A model generated the notes under the pieces. That model had not been told where the DNA came from. It did no database searches and saw nothing but the letters and a program-made list of their open reading frames with translations. DNA of 21,360 nt from a virus: IMG/VR virus record IMGVR_UViG_3300033571_002526, positions 1-21,360 of that record; one strand, given 5' to 3'. Each line of letters begins with the position of its first letter. The first letter of the stretch is position 1. Shown here one piece after another: positions 7,203 to 14,393 of the stretch. Both the position numbers and the translations under genes were made by a program.

Positions 7203-7768
7203 ACGCAGTAGCAGAAGCAGTGGTAACGCCGATCCGGCTGGACATCGGCTGTGGCAAGAACAAGAAGGCGGGTTTCCTAGGCGTCGATGCAATTTCTTTC
7301 GATGGCGTCGATGTCGTGTTCAACGCCGGCAAAGATCGGTGGCCGTATGAGGACAACAGCGTAGAGGAAATTCACGCTTCGCATTTCCTCGAACACCTGA
7401 CCAACCTTGACGGGAAGTTGGAGCGCGTTCACTTCTTCAACGAGGCGTGGCGCGTCCTCAAGACCGGCGCAAGTATGACGCTGATCTTCCCGCACTGGGC
7501 CAGCAACCGTTTCTACGGTGATCCGACGCACAAGGAGCCGTTCAGCGAGTTCGGCTTCTACTATCTCAGCAAGGAGTGGCGGGCGGCCAATGCGCCGCAC
7601 ACGGACGCTCAGTACCTGCCGGGCGGTTATACGTGCGATTGGGAATGCACTTGGGGCTATGCCATGCACCAGTCGCTGACGACGCGCAACGCTGAGTACC
7701 AGCAGCACGCCATGCAATTCTGGCTTGAGGCACGCCAAGACATTCACGCGAACTGCAAGAAGAAGTAG
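7196..7768 (+). CDS. Class I SAM-dependent methyltransferase
   Basis: The protein has 190 residues. The ATG at 7196 was chosen over an upstream in-frame start at 7124 because a GAGAGGG ribosome binding site ends 5 bases before it and residues before it are arginine-rich sequence read out of frame from the preceding gene. Motif I is RLDIGCGKNKK (residues 14-24), followed by LGVDAIS (motif II acidic loop), WPYEDNSVEEIHASHFLEHL (49-68) and EAWRVLKTGASMTLIFPHW, the Methyltransf_11-like layout. It ends with a lysine-rich tail. It overlaps the upstream glycosyltransferase by 7 bases, so the pair probably acts on the same product, for example capping a sugar by methylation. A small-molecule or protein acceptor is also possible. 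A strong terminator follows. Confidence 0.8.
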   Translation: MVNAVAEAVVTPIRLDIGCGKNKKAGFLGVDAISFDGVDVVFNAGKDRWPYEDNSVEEIHASHFLEHLTNLDGKLERVHFFNEAWRVLKTGASMTLIFPHWASNRFYGDPTHKEPFSEFGFYYLSKEWRAANAPHTDAQYLPGGYTCDWECTWGYAMHQSLTTRNAEYQQHAMQFWLEARQDIHANCKKK

Positions 7769-7816
7769 GTAGAAGGCTGACACCGGCGCTGTCCCTCTCC
7801 AGCGCGACAAGGTGGG

Positions 7817-7842
7817 ACGGGGCCTTGCGGCCCCGTTTTTTT
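7817..7842 (+). terminator. Strong intrinsic terminator between receptor-binding and packaging modules
   Basis: ACGGGGCC (7817-7824) pairs perfectly with GGCCCCGT (7829-7836) across a TTGC tetraloop, followed by a run of seven T (7836-7842). Upstream, GCGCTG (7786-7791) can pair with CAGCGC (7800-7805), and GTCCC (7791-7795) can pair with GGGAC (7814-7818), which would compete with the base of the terminator stem. No convincing promoter is visible between this site and the next gene, so the head genes probably depend on antiterminated read-through. Confidence 0.88.
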
Positions 7843-7855
7843 CTGAGGTACTGAC

Positions 7856-8287
7856 ATGGCGTTTCAACCTATAGCGTTCCAACCTGCGTTTCAGCAGGTG
7901 GTTGCTGTCAGTACGGGAGCGGGAAGGTCAAACCGCAAGCGTCGTCGATACGTTGTTGAGATCGACGGCCAGATATTTGAAGTCCAGAGCGTCGAACACG
8001 CGCAGGCGATTCTTGAACGAGCGCGTGAACTGGCGACCAGGACTGCGCAGGAAATCGCCGCCGAGGTGGTGCCTGCGAAGGTCGTGCGCAAGGTCGGAAA
8101 ACGGCCTGTTTCGCTGCCGACGCCAAAAATCAGTTCGCCGGACCCTGAATTGGCCGCTGCAATCAGCGACACGCGCAGGGCGATCAATGAAATTTACAAA
8201 CAAGCCGCGTTGCAGGCAGAGCTGGCTTATTGGCTTGCACGGCAGCGCGATGAGGACGAGGAAGAAGCGTTACTGCTTCTGATGTGA
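7856..8287 (+). CDS. Conserved-looking phage protein upstream of terminase, unknown function
   Basis: The protein has 143 residues, with TGAGGT at 7844-7849 as its ribosome binding site. The N-terminus has an internal repeat, FQPIAFQPAFQ, of the kind seen in small virion-associated proteins. A basic stretch (RSNRKRRR) precedes YVVEIDGQIFEVQSVEHAQA and a long predicted helix (ILERARELATRTAQEIAAEV). After a Pro-rich hinge, a second helix (DTRRAINEIYKQAALQAELA) ends in the very acidic DEDEEEALLLLM. It is the first gene after the terminator and precedes the small terminase by one base. An alpha-helical DNA-packaging or virion protein is plausible; I do not recognise a named family. Confidence 0.62.
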   Translation: MAFQPIAFQPAFQQVVAVSTGAGRSNRKRRRYVVEIDGQIFEVQSVEHAQAILERARELATRTAQEIAAEVVPAKVVRKVGKRPVSLPTPKISSPDPELAAAISDTRRAINEIYKQAALQAELAYWLARQRDEDEEEALLLLM

Positions 8288-8288
8288 T

Positions 8289-8579
8289 ATGGCCGCACCT
8301 TTAGGCAATAAACACGCTGCAAAAGACCGCTATGTTCGGAAGGCGCTGCTAGACGTAGCGGCCGAGTTCAGCCCGGACCCGACAAAACCCGAGCTGGCGT
8401 TCCAAAGTGTAGCGCGCGTAGTGTGGAATTTTGCGCTCGGTGGAGAGCGGTGGGCAATTGAGTTCCTGCGCGACACGATGGACGGAAAACCGAAACAGCA
8501 GATGGACGTGGATTATCAAGGTCCGCCCATCCTGACTGGCATGACCGTTACGCTAGTCAAACCAGAAGATGCACGTTAA
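8289..8579 (+). CDS. Putative terminase small subunit
   Basis: The protein has 96 residues. It starts MAAPLGNKHAAKDRYVRKAL, a basic opening (APxGNKxAAK-xRxVRxAL) that I know from small podovirus packaging proteins, then a helical middle (ELAFQSVARVVWNFALGGER) and AIEFLRDTMDGKPKQQMD, matching the IxxRxDGKP motif of that group. Small terminase subunits bind the packaging initiation site and hand DNA to the large subunit. The gene overlaps the large terminase by 11 bases, the usual order. It is short for a small terminase, so a DNA-binding accessory factor is an alternative. Its start has only a weak ribosome binding site. Confidence 0.6.
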   Translation: MAAPLGNKHAAKDRYVRKALLDVAAEFSPDPTKPELAFQSVARVVWNFALGGERWAIEFLRDTMDGKPKQQMDVDYQGPPILTGMTVTLVKPEDAR

Positions 8580-9831
8580 GGCGGAAATCCCTGAAAAGCT
8601 CGCGCCGCTGTTTGAGCCGCACCGATACAAGGTGCTTTACGGCGGGCGAGGCTCCGCGAAGTCGTGGAGCGTTGCGCGGGTTGCGTTACTGCAAAGCCTG
8701 AAGGAGCCGCTGCGCTGGTTATGCGCTCGTGAGATTCAAAAGACAATCGCAGAGTCGGTTCACCGTGTTCTGGCGGATCAAATCAACTTGCTGGGGCTGG
8801 AAGAATACTTCCAGGTGCAAGAAACGATCATTCGTGGGGTAAACGGATCAGAGTTCGTATTTGCGGGTATTCGCGGTCTGGATGTTGCCAAGATAAAGTC
8901 ATTTGAGGGCGTTGACCGCTGCTGGGTTGAGGAGGCGCAGGTCGTTACGCGCAAGTCGTGGGACATCCTGTTGCCGACCATCCGCAAGCCGGGGTCTGAA
9001 ATCTGGATCACGTTCAACCCGGAGCTGGACAGCGACGAGACCTATGCGAGATTCGTGACTTCGCCGCCTAGCGAGGCGGTTGTCATTGAAATGAACTGGC
9101 GGGATAACCCGTGGTTTCCCGAAGAACTGCGCAAGCTAAAAGACGACTGGTTCAAGCGCGACCCAGAAGGCGCGGAGACGATTTGGGAGGGCAAGTGTCG
9201 CCCGGCTGTTGAGGGCGCGATCTACCGGCGCGAGATCGAGGCGATGAATCGGGATCGGCGGTTGCGGCCTGTGCCGTATGACCCGCTGCTGAAGGTTCAC
9301 ACGATTTGGGATTTGGGCTGGAATGACAAGACCTCGATTATCTGCGCGCAGCGTGTGGGCGGAGAACTTCGCGTGATTGATTTCGTCGAAGATTCGCATA
9401 CCGGCTTGCCTGAATACGTGCAGGAACTGAAGTCGCGGAAATGGAATTGGGGCACTGACTTCTTGCCGCATGACGGCGCAAGCGGTCGGCTCGAGTCCTC
9501 CGGGTTGTCCGCAGAGGACATACTGCGTCGCCTGGGGCGCACGGTGCAGATCATCCCGCGCGGCGATGTGGAGGCCGGAATCAAGGCAGCGCGCATCACG
9601 TTCGCGCGGTGTTACTTCGACGTGGATCGCTGCACGCCGCTGGTCAATCACTTAAAGCGATACCGGCGACAGATCAACAGTGTGACAGGTGAGGCGGGAG
9701 GGCCGCTGCACGATGAGCATAGCCACGCGGCAGACGCTTTCCGTTATTTGTCGCAGATCGCTGATCGCATGACAAATGACGACGACAGCTGGAACAAGCC
9801 GCTGAAGTACGCAAATTTAGGGGTTGTTTAA
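8569..9831 (+). CDS. terL: Terminase large subunit (PBSX/Terminase_3-like)
   Basis: The protein has 420 residues, normal for this family. It is the ATP-driven DNA-packaging motor and headful or site-specific nuclease. The ATPase domain has Walker A GGRGSAKS (25-32), Walker B CWVEEA (118-123) with the catalytic Glu, and coupling motif ITFNP (147-151). The C-terminal RNase H-like nuclease domain shows the three acidic positions: D248 in TIWDLGWNDK, D302 in LPHDGAS and D389 in HSHAADAFRYL. All key residues are present, so it should be active. It overlaps the putative small subunit and abuts the portal gene without a spacer, consistent with co-translation. Confidence 0.95.
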   Translation: MHVKAEIPEKLAPLFEPHRYKVLYGGRGSAKSWSVARVALLQSLKEPLRWLCAREIQKTIAESVHRVLADQINLLGLEEYFQVQETIIRGVNGSEFVFAGIRGLDVAKIKSFEGVDRCWVEEAQVVTRKSWDILLPTIRKPGSEIWITFNPELDSDETYARFVTSPPSEAVVIEMNWRDNPWFPEELRKLKDDWFKRDPEGAETIWEGKCRPAVEGAIYRREIEAMNRDRRLRPVPYDPLLKVHTIWDLGWNDKTSIICAQRVGGELRVIDFVEDSHTGLPEYVQELKSRKWNWGTDFLPHDGASGRLESSGLSAEDILRRLGRTVQIIPRGDVEAGIKAARITFARCYFDVDRCTPLVNHLKRYRRQINSVTGEAGGPLHDEHSHAADAFRYLSQIADRMTNDDDSWNKPLKYANLGVV

Positions 9832-12126
9832 ATGGCCGATGATTTCGACGACCTGCTGAAAGCCATCGACGCAGCAGAAGAAAACGCCTACGGATCGGAT
9901 ACCGACTCGCAGCTTGCGTCTGAGCGTTCTGCGGCCATCGACGCCTTTCTCGGCCGCAATACCTTGCCCGCCCCGGACGGACGCTCGCAGGTCGTAGACC
10001 GCACCGTTTATGAAACGGTGCAATGGATCATGCCGTCACTCACGTCTATTTTTGCCAATGGCGATGATGTGGTGGAATTGCCACCACTCGGCCCAGACGA
10101 CGAGCCAGCGTCTAAGCAGGAAGCGGCGTATCTGAATTTCATTGTTTTGCAGAAAAACAACTGGTATCAGACATTCACGACGGCGGCAAAAGATGCGCTG
10201 ATTACCAAGGCTGGATACTTGTACGTATGTCGTGAGAAACGCACGCAGGTTGAGGTCGAAAAGTACGAGCGGCAAAGCGCGGACGGCCTCGCGTTGATCG
10301 TTACGGACGGTGCCGAGGTCGTCAACCTGAACGAATACCCGGACCCGGACGCGCAGCCGCAGGTGGACCCGGCAACCGGCATGCCGATGCCGCCGCCGAT
10401 GCTGTACGACGTTGAGATTCGACGCACGAAAGACGAACAGGTTTACCGCATCAAAGCGCTGCCGCCCGAGCGGGTGAAAGTGTCGGAAAACTGCCAGACG
10501 GTGCAGGTACGCGAGTCGGATTACTTCGAGTATTTTGATTTCATCACGATCAGCGAACTGCGCTCGATGGGCTATGACGTTCCAGACGACATCGGGGACG
10601 ATGGCGACGCAGACAGCGATACCGAAGAAGATGGCGCGCGGGATATTTACGGTGAATCTAGGACGGGCGAGGGCGAGGTAGAACCGTCCATGCGTCGCGT
10701 CAAAGTGCGCTGGGTCTGGATACGACACGACTACGATCAGGACGGGATTGCAGAAATGCAATACGTCGTCGTGGTCGGGCGCAAAGTGCTCTATCGCGAG
10801 GAAATCAACGGCGTTCCCGTGGGTGTGCTGTGCGCGGACCCGTTGCCGCATCGTCACGTCGGGCTGTCCATTGCCGATGTCACGGCAGATATTCAGTCGA
10901 TCAAAACGGCGATTTTGCGGCAGGGTCTCGACAACCTGTACCTGACCAACAATATGCGGATGGCCGCTGACCCGTCGATGGTAAACCTTGACGACCTCCT
11001 GAGCAGCCGTCCGGGTGGCGTTATTCGAATGAAGGGTGGCGTATTCGGTCAGCATCTAGCGCCGATTCAGGTGCCGTTCGTGTTCCCGCAGGCAATGGAA
11101 GCCTTCGGGTTCATGGAGCAGGTGAACGAGGGGCGCACTGGCGTTAATCGGTACTTTCAGGGAACGGACCAGAATGCACTGAATCGGACCGCGTCCGGCG
11201 TCGCACAACTGACGACGATGGCTGCGCAGCGAGTGCAGCAAATTGCCCGCAACTTCGCGAACGGCATTGAATCCGTGTTTGCGGTGCTGCACGAACTAGT
11301 GCTGAAGGGCGGCCATCAAACGGACGTTATCAAGCTGCGCGGCCAGTGGGTGCAGGTTGATCCGTCAACGTGGCGCAAGCGAACCGATTTCCGCATCAGC
11401 GTCGGATATGCGTCCGGCAACAAGGACGCAATGGTGCAGAAACTGATGATGATTGCCAATTTCCAGAAGGAAGCGATCATGGGCGGGCTTCCTATTGTGA
11501 ATGCACGCAATGTCTATGAAACGGCCATCGAATTGACGAAGGTGAGCGACTTCGCCGCCCCGGAGCGATTCTGGCAAGACCCGGAGCAGGCACCGCCGCC
11601 TGGTCCGCCGCGGCCTGATCCGACGGCGCTGGCGACCGAACAGCTAAAGGCGCAGACGCAGGTGCAGACCAAAGCGGCGGAACTGGAAACTGAAAAGCAG
11701 ACCACGGCCGCAAAAATCGACCTTGAAAAGTACAAGGCCGATCTGGACGCGCAAACGCGCTTGACCATTGAGCAATTCAAGGCGCAGCAGCAGCGCGAGG
11801 TCGAGCAGTTCCGTGCCGAGCACAGCGTCGGCATGGAGCAGTTCAAGGGCACGCAAGCCATGCAGATCGAGCGGGCGCGTGCTGCGGCCAAAAACGAGCC
11901 GGCCGTCGAAATGGGCCAGCAGGTGCAGGCGCTGGCGCAAAACCTCGAATCAGCCATTGATTCGCTACGCGACGCGCTGCAAACCGTTCTGACGGCCCGC
12001 CGAACCATTCGTCGCGGCCCAGACGGCAAGGCAGAGGGAGTGGACGTTGTGACGCCTGACGGCCAGGTGATCGCGTCGCAGTCTGTCGTGCGCGGCCCGG
12101 ATGGTCGCGCAGTGGGCACCGCATGA
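9832..12126 (+). CDS. Portal protein, P22-like podovirus type
   Basis: The protein has 764 residues, in the P22-like size range. It forms the dodecameric ring through which DNA is packaged and to which the adaptor and tail attach. An acidic N-terminus (MADDFDDLLKAIDAAEENAY) leads to VVDRTVYETVQWIMPSLTSI, characteristic of this portal group, then FVFPQAMEAFGFMEQVNEG and TGVNRYFQGTDQNALNRTAS in the wing/stem region. A Pro-rich hinge (PPPGPPRPDPT, about 586-597) is followed by a long charged helix (about 600-690: QLKAQTQVQTKAAELETEKQ onward), fitting the coiled-coil barrel of P22-type portals. The tail contains a duplicated short motif, RRGPDGKAEGV and VRGPDGRAVGT. Its ATG abuts the terminase stop, with AGGGG 8 bases upstream. 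Confidence 0.92.
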   Translation: MADDFDDLLKAIDAAEENAYGSDTDSQLASERSAAIDAFLGRNTLPAPDGRSQVVDRTVYETVQWIMPSLTSIFANGDDVVELPPLGPDDEPASKQEAAYLNFIVLQKNNWYQTFTTAAKDALITKAGYLYVCREKRTQVEVEKYERQSADGLALIVTDGAEVVNLNEYPDPDAQPQVDPATGMPMPPPMLYDVEIRRTKDEQVYRIKALPPERVKVSENCQTVQVRESDYFEYFDFITISELRSMGYDVPDDIGDDGDADSDTEEDGARDIYGESRTGEGEVEPSMRRVKVRWVWIRHDYDQDGIAEMQYVVVVGRKVLYREEINGVPVGVLCADPLPHRHVGLSIADVTADIQSIKTAILRQGLDNLYLTNNMRMAADPSMVNLDDLLSSRPGGVIRMKGGVFGQHLAPIQVPFVFPQAMEAFGFMEQVNEGRTGVNRYFQGTDQNALNRTASGVAQLTTMAAQRVQQIARNFANGIESVFAVLHELVLKGGHQTDVIKLRGQWVQVDPSTWRKRTDFRISVGYASGNKDAMVQKLMMIANFQKEAIMGGLPIVNARNVYETAIELTKVSDFAAPERFWQDPEQAPPPGPPRPDPTALATEQLKAQTQVQTKAAELETEKQTTAAKIDLEKYKADLDAQTRLTIEQFKAQQQREVEQFRAEHSVGMEQFKGTQAMQIERARAAAKNEPAVEMGQQVQALAQNLESAIDSLRDALQTVLTARRTIRRGPDGKAEGVDVVTPDGQVIASQSVVRGPDGRAVGTA

Positions 12127-12422
12127 GCCTAACCGATGAAATGGATCGCGGGAACAAAGCCCGCAAGCTGCTAGACGATCCGCTACTGACCGAAGCGTGG
12201 GAGCAGGTAGAACGGACAATTACGGAAGCGTGGGCCAATGCGCCAATCCGCGACCGTGATGGGCAGCACGAACTGAAGTTGATGTTGAAAGCCCTGCGCG
12301 ACGTGCGGGGCTGGCTCGAACAAACCGTAACAGACGGCAAAATCGCCGCTGCGGAATTCGAGCGTCTAAACCGTCGCGAAACAACGCCCGCAGAGATTCG
12401 GGCACTGAGGAAGTATGGATAA
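12123..12422 (+). CDS. Small helical protein between portal and scaffold
   Basis: The protein has 99 residues and starts inside the portal stop (ATGA overlap), so translation is coupled. The sequence is predicted fully alpha-helical and highly charged: DRGNKARKLLDDPLLTEAWE, then VERTITEAWANAPIRDRDGQ and LKLMLKALRDVRGWLEQTVT. Small helical proteins at this place in podovirus genomes occur repeatedly, but their function is not generally known to me. A head-assembly accessory role is inferred from position only. No catalytic motif is visible. Confidence 0.7.
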   Translation: MSLTDEMDRGNKARKLLDDPLLTEAWEQVERTITEAWANAPIRDRDGQHELKLMLKALRDVRGWLEQTVTDGKIAAAEFERLNRRETTPAEIRALRKYG

Positions 12423-13371
12423 CATGAGCGAACAATCGCCGGCACCGGCGAACTCGCAGCCGTCACTGGAGCAGCGGATCGGAAGCATCTTTGACCAGAC
12501 GCCCGACAACGCGCCCAAGCAGCCAGTGGCAGCAGAACCGCAGACCGATGACACCGCAGTAGAGACAGAAGCGACAAGCGAAAATGTTTCACGTGAAACA
12601 GAATCGCCCGCCGATTCCTACGAGGAAATCGAGTTTGAGGGAGAGCGTTTGCAGATTCCGAAGGGCAGCAAGCTGAAAGACGCTTTGCTGCGCCAGCAGG
12701 ACTACACACGCAAGACGCAGGAAGTCGCTGAACAGCGGCGGCTGTACGAGCAGTCCGTCGAGCAGGCGCGGCTGTGGCAACTGGATCGCGAATTTACGCA
12801 ATCCATCCAACCGCAGCAGGTGTTGCTCGCGCAGTTCGATGCCGCGCTGAAGCAGTACGAAGGCGTTAATTGGGCGCAGATGAGCACGGATGAAATCGTC
12901 CGTACCAAGCTCGAAATGGACCGCCTCAAGGAAGGACGGGACCAAGTTTCCAAAGACATTGACGGCAAGAAGGCGCAGTTTCAGCAGGCGATCTCGCAAA
13001 ACACGGAAAAGCTGGTACGACAGGGGCAGGAAATGCTGTCCAAGTCGATTCCCGGCTGGAACGAATCGGTTGCGAAGGAAGTCATGCAGCACGCTATCTC
13101 GGATGGGTACACCGAAGCGGAACTTCAGACGGTACTCGATCCACGCAACGTCACGACGCTTTGGAAAGCCATGCAGTACGACAAGCTGCAACAAAAAGCA
13201 AAAACCACGGTTCAGGAAGCTAAGTCTGTCAAGACGACGCCGACTAATCCGATGGACCCTAAAACAAAGGACTACCTGAACTACAGGAAGCAATTGCAGA
13301 AGGCACCGCCTAACAGCGATGTCCGCAAGAAACTTGTGCAGGATCGGGTAGCCTCGATCTTTGGTGGATAA
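12415..13371 (+). CDS. Scaffolding protein
   Basis: The protein has 318 residues from ATG 12415; ATG 12424 (MSEQSPAP) is also possible because GAGGAAG at 12407-12413 is spaced ambiguously for both. It lies directly before the capsid gene, as scaffolds do, and would direct procapsid assembly and then leave. The N-terminal 75 residues are acidic and low-complexity; then EIEFEGERLQIPKGSKLKDA begins an ordered part, and from about 95 to 215 long charged helices (QQDYTRKTQEVAEQRRLYEQ, RTKLEMDRLKEGRDQ) suggest coiled coil. The C-terminus is basic (KTTPTNPMDPKTKDYLNYRK), typical for scaffold-coat binding. Both ends carry a similar motif: QRIGSIFD near residue 20 and DRVASIFGG at the C-terminus. A perfect parS palindrome lies in the disordered segment at codons 57-62. 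Confidence 0.85.
   Translation: MDNMSEQSPAPANSQPSLEQRIGSIFDQTPDNAPKQPVAAEPQTDDTAVETEATSENVSRETESPADSYEEIEFEGERLQIPKGSKLKDALLRQQDYTRKTQEVAEQRRLYEQSVEQARLWQLDREFTQSIQPQQVLLAQFDAALKQYEGVNWAQMSTDEIVRTKLEMDRLKEGRDQVSKDIDGKKAQFQQAISQNTEKLVRQGQEMLSKSIPGWNESVAKEVMQHAISDGYTEAELQTVLDPRNVTTLWKAMQYDKLQQKAKTTVQEAKSVKTTPTNPMDPKTKDYLNYRKQLQKAPPNSDVRKKLVQDRVASIFGG
12585..12600. promoter_or_regulatory. parS: parS-type ParB-binding site
   Basis: TGTTTCACGTGAAACA is a perfect 16-base palindrome that equals the bacterial chromosomal parS consensus, the centromere bound by ParB. It lies in the coding sequence of the scaffold protein, in codons for Asn-Val-Ser-Arg-Glu-Thr within a low-complexity acidic segment where amino-acid constraint should be weak. 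The sequence match is direct; function as a ParB site in this phage is inference. Confidence 0.75.
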
Positions 13372-13376
13372 AGACA

Positions 13377-14390
13377 ATGGCTCAGATTTCCGGTACTACC
13401 TGGACAAACTCCATCGCGAATTCCCTCACGATGGCGACCAACATCCGCGAGGATGTCGAGTCGGTCATTTGGGAACTCGACCCGATGGATACGTGGGCGC
13501 TGACCAACCTTGACAAGGTGGACGCATCCAACACTTATCACGAATGGCTCAGCGATAACCTTGCTTCCGCCGCGTCAAACATTGTCCGCGAAGGCGATGA
13601 TGCGACGTTCTCGACCGCCGCGCCTGCGCAGCGATATGGCAACTACTGCCAGATTCTTAACAAGACCTTCATCGTGTCCGACACGCTCGAAGCAGTGGAC
13701 AAGGTGGGGCGTCGCACTGAGACTGGCCGGCTTGGCACCAAGCTGCTGAAGGAACTGAAGCGGGACTGGGAATTTGCTCTCGTCCGCAATCAGGCGTCGT
13801 CCGCAGGCGGTGCGGCCACGGGTCGCGCGATGGCTGGTATGGAGTCGTGGATTGCGGGTCCGACCGCCACTACGGCGAACACGGCCGCGAACGTCGTCAC
13901 TGCGACGACCAACTCAACGACCTCGACCACGCCGGGATTCTCGGGCGGCACGGTAGCGGCCCCGACTGACGGCACGACGGGCGCGCTTACAGAGGGTTCG
14001 CTGAAGGCGGCCCTTCAGGGTGCGTGGGAAGATGGCGGCGATCCGCGCGTTATCCTTGTCGGCGCGCGGCAGAAAAACGTCATTGATGCCTTCACTGGCA
14101 TCGCGACGCGATTCGTTGACAACTCGCGCACGCAGCAGGCGTCCATAATCGGCGCGGCGAATATGTACGTAACGTCGTACGGACAGCACGTCATCACGCT
14201 CAGCCGGTACGTTCGCGATACGGTCGTGCTCTGCCTTGACCCGGATTATTGGGCGATTGCGTTCCTGCGCCGGCCGCAGACGAAGGACCTTGCCAAGACG
14301 GGCGACGCGACCAAGAAGCTGATCGTTTCGGAAGGCGCGCTGGTGTGCCGTAATCCGAGCGCCTCGGCTAAGGTCGTGGGCTGCGCCTAA
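13377..14390 (+). CDS. Major capsid protein, SU10/DUF5309 type (HK97 fold)
   Basis: The protein has 337 residues, with GGTGGA 8-13 bases before the ATG. The family signature is clear: SIANSLTMATNIREDVESVI and WELDPMDTWAL (the IxxLDPxDTP-like motif), YHEWLSDNLASAASNIVREG, QILNKTFIVSDTLEAVDKVG, RDWEFALVRNQASS, then ALTEGSLKAALQGAWEDGGD with PRVILVGARQKN, and the C-terminal DYWAIAFLRRPQTKDLAKTG. This matches the SU10-like HK97-fold coat family. A Thr/Ser/Ala-rich insertion at about residues 160-205 (ATTANTAANVVTATTNSTTS) interrupts the usual pattern and is probably surface-exposed. It follows the scaffold by five bases and is followed by a strong hairpin. Confidence 0.93.
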   Translation: MAQISGTTWTNSIANSLTMATNIREDVESVIWELDPMDTWALTNLDKVDASNTYHEWLSDNLASAASNIVREGDDATFSTAAPAQRYGNYCQILNKTFIVSDTLEAVDKVGRRTETGRLGTKLLKELKRDWEFALVRNQASSAGGAATGRAMAGMESWIAGPTATTANTAANVVTATTNSTTSTTPGFSGGTVAAPTDGTTGALTEGSLKAALQGAWEDGGDPRVILVGARQKNVIDAFTGIATRFVDNSRTQQASIIGAANMYVTSYGQHVITLSRYVRDTVVLCLDPDYWAIAFLRRPQTKDLAKTGDATKKLIVSEGALVCRNPSASAKVVGCA

Positions 14391-14393
14391 GCC

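Noticed and set aside
12437-12450. CGCCGGCACCGGCG palindrome near the scaffold start as an operator or hairpin
   Set aside because: The two-base loop allows only a weak RNA hairpin, and such GC palindromes are common by chance in GC-rich coding sequence.
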